A stretch of DNA of 51,276 bases from Mycobacterium innocens. Its GTDB lineage: Bacteria > Actinomycetota > Actinomycetes > Mycobacteriales > Mycobacteriaceae. The translations under genes and the position numbers were made by a program. The notes below the pieces were generated by a model. It saw only the letters and a list, made by a program, of their open reading frames with translations, searched no databases and was not told where the DNA came from. The DNA is taken from contig NZ_UPHQ01000103.1 of NCBI RefSeq assembly GCF_900566055.1, forward strand, positions 1 to 51,276, in the 5' to 3' direction. This document shows positions 48,201 to 51,276 of this stretch, piece after piece. Each line of letters starts with the position of its first letter. Position 1 is the stretch's first letter.

Positions 48201-48419
48201 ATCCGGGAACTGCAAGAGCTGCGCAAGTCGACCGGGCTGGACGTGTCCGACCGGATCAGCGTGGTGATATCGGTGCCCGCCGAGCGGCAAGCCTGGGCGC
48301 AGACCCACCGCGATCTCATTGCCGGCGAAATTCTGGCCACCAGTTTCGAATTCGGCGACCCGGCCGGCGGCGTCGACATCGGCGACGGGGTACGAGTCGC
48401 GATCGCCAAAGCCGGCTAA
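45237..48419 (+). CDS. ileS: isoleucyl-tRNA synthetase
   Basis: 1060 residues from the ATG at 45237, with GGAGA six bases upstream; an open frame continuing to 45150 runs through the T-box and is not coding. Class I signatures: [13 protein letters not shown] (HIGH) near residue 60 and [10 protein letters not shown] (KMSKS) near 640. The editing (CP1) domain with [18 protein letters not shown] is between them, and a tRNA-binding helical domain follows. It charges tRNA-Ile in the cytoplasm, is essential, and is the orthologue of Rv1536. The length and domain order are those of the eukaryote-like long IleRS class found in mycobacteria. Confidence 0.97.
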   Translation: MTDSAYPRSDLGADQRGGSPDFPVMESQVLDYWARDDTFRASIARRDGAPEYVFYDGPPFANGLPHYGHLLTGYVKDIVPRYRTMRGYKVERRFGWDAHGLPAELEVERQLGITDKSQIDAMGIAAFNDACRASVLRYTDEWQAYVTRQARWVDFDNDYKTLDLPYMESVIWAFKQLWDKGLAYEGYRVLPYCWRDETPLSNHELRMDDDVYQSRQDPAITVGFKVPGGQPLNELAGAFLLVWTTTPWTLPSNLAVAVNPETTYVEIKAGDRRFVLAEARVPAYAREFGEEPEVLGTYRGADLLDMQYQPPFTYFGDSPNAFRVLSGDFVTTEDGTGIVHMAPAYGEDDMAVAEAAGIAPVTPVDAKGRFDATVADYQGQHVFDANAQIIHDLKKQSGPAAANGAVLIRHESYEHPYPHCWRCRNPLIYRAVSSWFVTVTEFRDRMVELNRQITWYPEHVKDGQFGKWLQGARDWSISRNRYWGTPIPVWKSDDPAYPRIDVYGSLDELERDFGVRPDNLHRPYIDELTRPNPDDPSGKSTMRRIPDVLDVWFDSGSMPYAQVHYPFENRDWFDGVDCVDPDKRVDAHYPGDFIVEYIGQTRGWFYTLHVLATALFDRPAFKTCVAHGIVLGSDGQKMSKSLRNYPDVNEVFHRDGSDAMRWFLMASPILRGGNLIVTEQGIRDGVRQVLRPLWNAYSFLALYAPKVGTWRTDSRHVLDRYILAKLAVLREDLTRSMEVCDISGACEQLRQFTEALTNWYVRRSRLRFWEEDGDAIDTLHTVLEVTARLAAPLLPLITEVIWRAVTGERSVHLTDWPRADAVPADAGLVAAMDQVREVCSAASSLRKAKKLRVRLPLPKLTVAVADPERLKPFAELIADELNVKQVELTDDIDTYGRFELTVNARVAGPRLGKDVQPAIKAVKAGDGVVNPDGTLTAGPAVLQPEEYSSRLVAADPESTAALPGGAGLVVLDGTVTPELEAEGWAKDRIRELQELRKSTGLDVSDRISVVISVPAERQAWAQTHRDLIAGEILATSFEFGDPAGGVDIGDGVRVAIAKAG

Positions 48420-48454
48420 CGGCGGGTGCCCCACGGCCCGGGGGACAGCCGCCG
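48420..48454. terminator. bidirectional hairpin between ileS and the arylsulfatase gene
   Basis: CGGCGG (48420-48425) pairs with CCGCCG (48449-48454), and inside it CCCC pairs with GGGG, around a loop ACGGCCC. The two flanking genes converge here, 42 bases apart. There is no T-tract. Confidence 0.5.
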
Positions 48455-48461
48455 CCGGCCT

Positions 48462-50750
48462 TCACCGCAACTGGATCGTCACCGCCTTGATGGTGGCGTT
48501 GAACGGGAATGCGCCCTCGTAGGTGTCGGCGGCCGGGGTGCCGCCGTCGAGCCCGATATCGAGCCCTTCGTCGGCGCTGAACCCCAGCGGAACCGTCCGC
48601 TCGATGCGAGATTCAGCTGTCTGGCGCCCGTTTACCAGGAGTCGCGCGACGCCGCCTTTTCCCAAACCTCCACCGTCATAATCGAATTCGACCGCGATGG
48701 TCGAGCTGCCCGCGGGCAGGGGCGTGGCCGCGGCGATGGTCGTGTACTTGGACCCGAAATAGTTGTAGGTGAACTTGGCCAGTCCATTCTGCACGTAGAG
48801 AGCCAGGCCGGCGAAGTAGCCGCCGGCGGCCAGGAGAACGCCGTCGACCGTGTCGCCACCGGGAGTGTCCAGGTCCGCGGTAATCGAGTAGGACCGGTTA
48901 AAGGCGCACCGAATGATGTCCTCAGGCATCCGGATTGATCCTTGCCCGAACGAAATCGAGGTTCGCTGGCCCAGAACCGTCGGCCGCGCACCGATCGCCC
49001 GGGCGGGGCCGCGGTCGTCGAGCGGAAAGACGTGGTTTTTCTCGCCCTCAGCGTCGAATAGTGCCTTCAACTCGGCAAGCCGATCGGGGTGCTGGGCGGA
49101 CAGATCAACGGCTTGACTGTAGTCCCGCGACAGGTCGTAGAGTTCCCAGCGGTCATCGGAGAAGGCGGGCATCGTCGACCCCGGTTGCCACTGGATCTTG
49201 CCGTGATAGGTGCAGGCCATCCAGTCATCGTGATAGATCCCGCGGATGCCCTTGATCTCGAAATACTGGGTGCGGCGCCGGTCCGGGGCGGCCGCGTCGT
49301 CGAATGTATACGCCAGGCTGATGCCGTCGTAGGGCTGCTGTGGCACGCCATTGACCACAACGGGTGCGGGGATGCCGGCGGCTTCCAAGATGGTTGGGGC
49401 GATATCGATGACGTGGTGAAACTGCGAGCGCAGCCCGCCACCGTCGTTGATGCGTTGCGGCCAGGTCACAATCATCGGATTGCGGGTGCCACCGAAATGA
49501 CTGGCGAACTGCTTGGTGAACTGGAACGGGGTGCACATCGCCCAGGCGAAGCCGACCGGATACTCGTTGCTGGCCTTGGGCCCGCCGAAATCGTCGATCC
49601 TCGACAAGACGATTTCCGGGTCTTCTTGGAGGCCGTTCAACGTCACCATTTCGTTGAAGACACCGGTGATCCCGCCGGCGGCAGCCGCGCCGTTGTCACC
49701 GATGATGTAGACGAACATCGTGTTGTCCCAGACCCTCATATCCTTGAGCGCGGTGACTATCCGACCGATCTCGTGATCGGTGTGGGCAAGGAATCCGGCG
49801 TAGACCTCCATGAGACGCGACGCGATGCGCTGCTGCTCTTCTGACATCGTGTCCCAGGCGGGTATCGATTCGTGGCGTGGAGTCAACGCGGCGTCTGCGG
49901 GAATCACGCCCAGTTCCTTCTGCCGGGAATAGATTTCCTCACGCAGCTTGTCCCAGCCTGCGGCGAATCGTCCGCGAAAAGGTTCGCTCCATTCTGGTGC
50001 CACGTGGTGCGGTGCGTGGGTGGCGCCGGACGCCCAGTAGACGAAAAACGGTCGGTCGGGCGACATGGCCTGCTGCCGATGTGCCCACTCGATCATCCGA
50101 TCCGCGAGATCCGTCGTAAGGTGGTAATTCTCAACGCCTTCGGGCCGTTCGACTGGCGTCGTACCGTGATACAGGCCGGGATTGTATTGGTGGGCTTCAC
50201 CGCCCATGAAGCCGTAGAACTCTTCGAAACCCATCCCGGTTGGCCACCTGTCGAAGGGGCCCGCCGGACTCACCTCCCATACCGGGGTGTTGTGCCATTT
50301 GCCGAATGCTGCTGTGCTGTAGCCGTTTTGGCGCAGCGTCTCGGCTATGGTGGCGGCGGATTTCGGGATGATGCTGTTGTAGCCGTCATACCCAGTGGCC
50401 CATTCGGTGATGTTGCCCGTGTTGACCGCGTGATGGTTCCGGCCGGTCAACAGTGCGGCGCGAGTTGGGGAGCACAAGGCGGTCGTGTGAAACCGGTTGT
50501 ACCGCAGCCCTTCCCGTGCCAGCGCGTCGCCGGTTGGCGTCGGCACTGGGCCGCCGAAGGTCGCCGTGGCCCCGAATCCGACGTCGTCGAGCAGGACGAT
50601 CACCACATTCGGCGCGTTCTGTGGTGGGCGGATGGGAGTGATCGTCGGCATTGTCGACTCGGAAACCGTTCGCCCGGCTTTTCCCCCCGTCGGCGTGTCC
50701 GGCAACGGCAGCCGGGTCCGATCGACAGTGCTGGTCGGGTCGTGTGTCAC
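48462..50750 (-). CDS. arylsulfatase
   Basis: 762 residues of the sulfatase/alkaline-phosphatase superfamily. APNVVIVLLDDVGFG binds the metal, and CSPTRAALLTGR has Cys93 in CxPxR, the site converted to formylglycine. GKWHNTP, YWASGATHAPHH and IGDNGAAA supply further ligands. A jelly-roll-like C-terminal part ends in NATIKAVTIQL. Length and layout match the long mycobacterial AtsA/AtsD type. GTG at 50750 has GGAGG six bases upstream. No signal peptide is seen, so a cytoplasmic role is likely. It hydrolyses sulfate esters; a link to LOS is not indicated. Confidence 0.92.
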   Translation of the reverse strand: MTHDPTSTVDRTRLPLPDTPTGGKAGRTVSESTMPTITPIRPPQNAPNVVIVLLDDVGFGATATFGGPVPTPTGDALAREGLRYNRFHTTALCSPTRAALLTGRNHHAVNTGNITEWATGYDGYNSIIPKSAATIAETLRQNGYSTAAFGKWHNTPVWEVSPAGPFDRWPTGMGFEEFYGFMGGEAHQYNPGLYHGTTPVERPEGVENYHLTTDLADRMIEWAHRQQAMSPDRPFFVYWASGATHAPHHVAPEWSEPFRGRFAAGWDKLREEIYSRQKELGVIPADAALTPRHESIPAWDTMSEEQQRIASRLMEVYAGFLAHTDHEIGRIVTALKDMRVWDNTMFVYIIGDNGAAAAGGITGVFNEMVTLNGLQEDPEIVLSRIDDFGGPKASNEYPVGFAWAMCTPFQFTKQFASHFGGTRNPMIVTWPQRINDGGGLRSQFHHVIDIAPTILEAAGIPAPVVVNGVPQQPYDGISLAYTFDDAAAPDRRRTQYFEIKGIRGIYHDDWMACTYHGKIQWQPGSTMPAFSDDRWELYDLSRDYSQAVDLSAQHPDRLAELKALFDAEGEKNHVFPLDDRGPARAIGARPTVLGQRTSISFGQGSIRMPEDIIRCAFNRSYSITADLDTPGGDTVDGVLLAAGGYFAGLALYVQNGLAKFTYNYFGSKYTTIAAATPLPAGSSTIAVEFDYDGGGLGKGGVARLLVNGRQTAESRIERTVPLGFSADEGLDIGLDGGTPAADTYEGAFPFNATIKAVTIQLR

Positions 50751-50829
50751 GGGTTACCTCCACTCGGGTTGGGATTGGCTGGTGCTGTGTGGGCCGGTAG
50801 CGACAACGGCCGCCGAACGATCTAGCCCC

Positions 50830-51276
50830 TCAAATACGCGAGTCGGCGTTAGTGGGTCGCAGGATTGTTGGAGAAGTCGTTTCCGCGTTGACACCGTTTT
50901 TGAGCTGCTCGATGACGTTTTCCTGGTCGCAGCGGTCGTTGGCGCAGGCCACGACCTGGGCGGGGGTCAGGTCGGTGCGGGTGGTGATGTAGAAGAAGTA
51001 GCGGATCTCCTCGATGAGGGCCGCTTCGCCGCGGGTCTTGCTGATGTTCTTGCGCAGCGCGATCACCCGGTAGGGTCGGGCACATTTGCCGGGCTGGTAG
51101 CTGAACTCGGCGACATCCTCGCAGTTGAGTTCGAGGTTGACGTATCCGCGGTGTTGGCCAGCGACACGATCAGCGGCGCGTAGCCCCAGATGCCCTTGTA
51201 GGACATGTCCATTCCGGCCTTGTGTTGCCCGTAGGTGGGTGCGATGGTGCCGTCGACGTCGAGGTAGGCGACCGGG
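50830..51276 (-). mobile_element. remnant of an IS1380-family transposase, running off the window
   Basis: Read on the minus strand from the edge, DGTIAPTYGQHKAGMDMSYK and GIWGYAPLIVSLANT match the middle of IS1380-type transposases. The frame then shifts to GYVNLELNCEDVAEFSYQPG, IALRKNISKTRGEAALIEE and ANDRCDQENVIEQLKNG, after which the usual end is missing and replaced by a short unrelated tail. At least one frameshift and a 3' truncation mean that it is inactive. The bases next to 50825 may be the old element end (CCCCTCAAATACGCGAG), but I cannot confirm an inverted repeat without the other end. Confidence 0.8.

Noticed and set aside
48462..50750. Sulfatase as a LOS-modifying enzyme
   Set aside because: It lies beyond ileS, in the opposite orientation, and LOS is not known to be sulfated; only adjacency suggested it.

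Overview
The window is high-GC actinobacterial DNA from a slow-growing Mycobacterium. The stretch at 32883-36630 plus 45237-48419 matches, gene for gene, the M. tuberculosis block Rv1531-Rv1535 and ileS (Rv1536). The rest is an expanded lipooligosaccharide (LOS) locus with Pks5-type synthases, FadD25, MmpL12, Pap-type acyltransferases, a Gap-like protein and several glycosyltransferases. The sugar genes at the left end fit the biosynthesis of N-acylkansosamine, the LOS sugar reported from M. kansasii, so an M. kansasii-group strain is the best guess (inference).

Layout. (1) 1-2216, minus strand: the 5' tip of an unknown gene, an SDR epimerase and a membrane-anchored GT2 glycosyltransferase. 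(2) 2217-2597: an AT-rich divergent promoter region with a perfect 15-nt palindrome. (3) 2598-10371, plus strand: eight tightly coupled genes for a CDP-activated branched amino sugar (rfbF, rfbG, 3,5-epimerase, C-methyltransferase, PLP aminotransferase, ATP-grasp ligase, a phosphatase-like/SDR fusion and a TylF-type O-methyltransferase). (4) 10642-32084: two full-length Pks5-type synthases of identical length (2095 aa each) in direct orientation. Between them lie fadD25, mmpL12, a possible small coupled gene and a papA-type gene; a frameshifted methyltransferase follows the first pks. (5) 32883-36630: conserved core genes, namely a CMD-family protein, a hotdog thioesterase, a nitronate monooxygenase-TetR pair with a visible palindromic operator, and an M-box (Mg2+) riboswitch followed by a small upstream ORF and the Rv1535 orthologue. 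(6) 36871-44523: two GT2 enzymes (one WbbL2-like), a second ruined methyltransferase, a Gap-like membrane protein, a GT1 glycosyltransferase and two acyltransferases. (7) 44524-51276: a T-box leader and ileS, an arylsulfatase and a decayed IS1380-family transposase that runs off the end.

How it works together (inference from known families). FadD25 would activate a starter fatty acid as acyl-AMP. The Pks5 enzymes would elongate it with methylmalonyl-CoA to methyl-branched chains, and the Pap/condensation-type proteins would place them on the trehalose core. The glycosyltransferases build the oligosaccharide, the rfb-led operon supplies its distal branched amino sugar, and MmpL12 plus the Gap-like protein move the product outward. 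Both copies of one small methyltransferase are broken, so this strain has probably lost a decoration step. The most novel system is the 2598-10371 operon: it gives a nearly complete candidate route to kansosamine, with an ATP-grasp enzyme as the likely amide-forming step and an unexpected Cys-phosphatase/SDR fusion.
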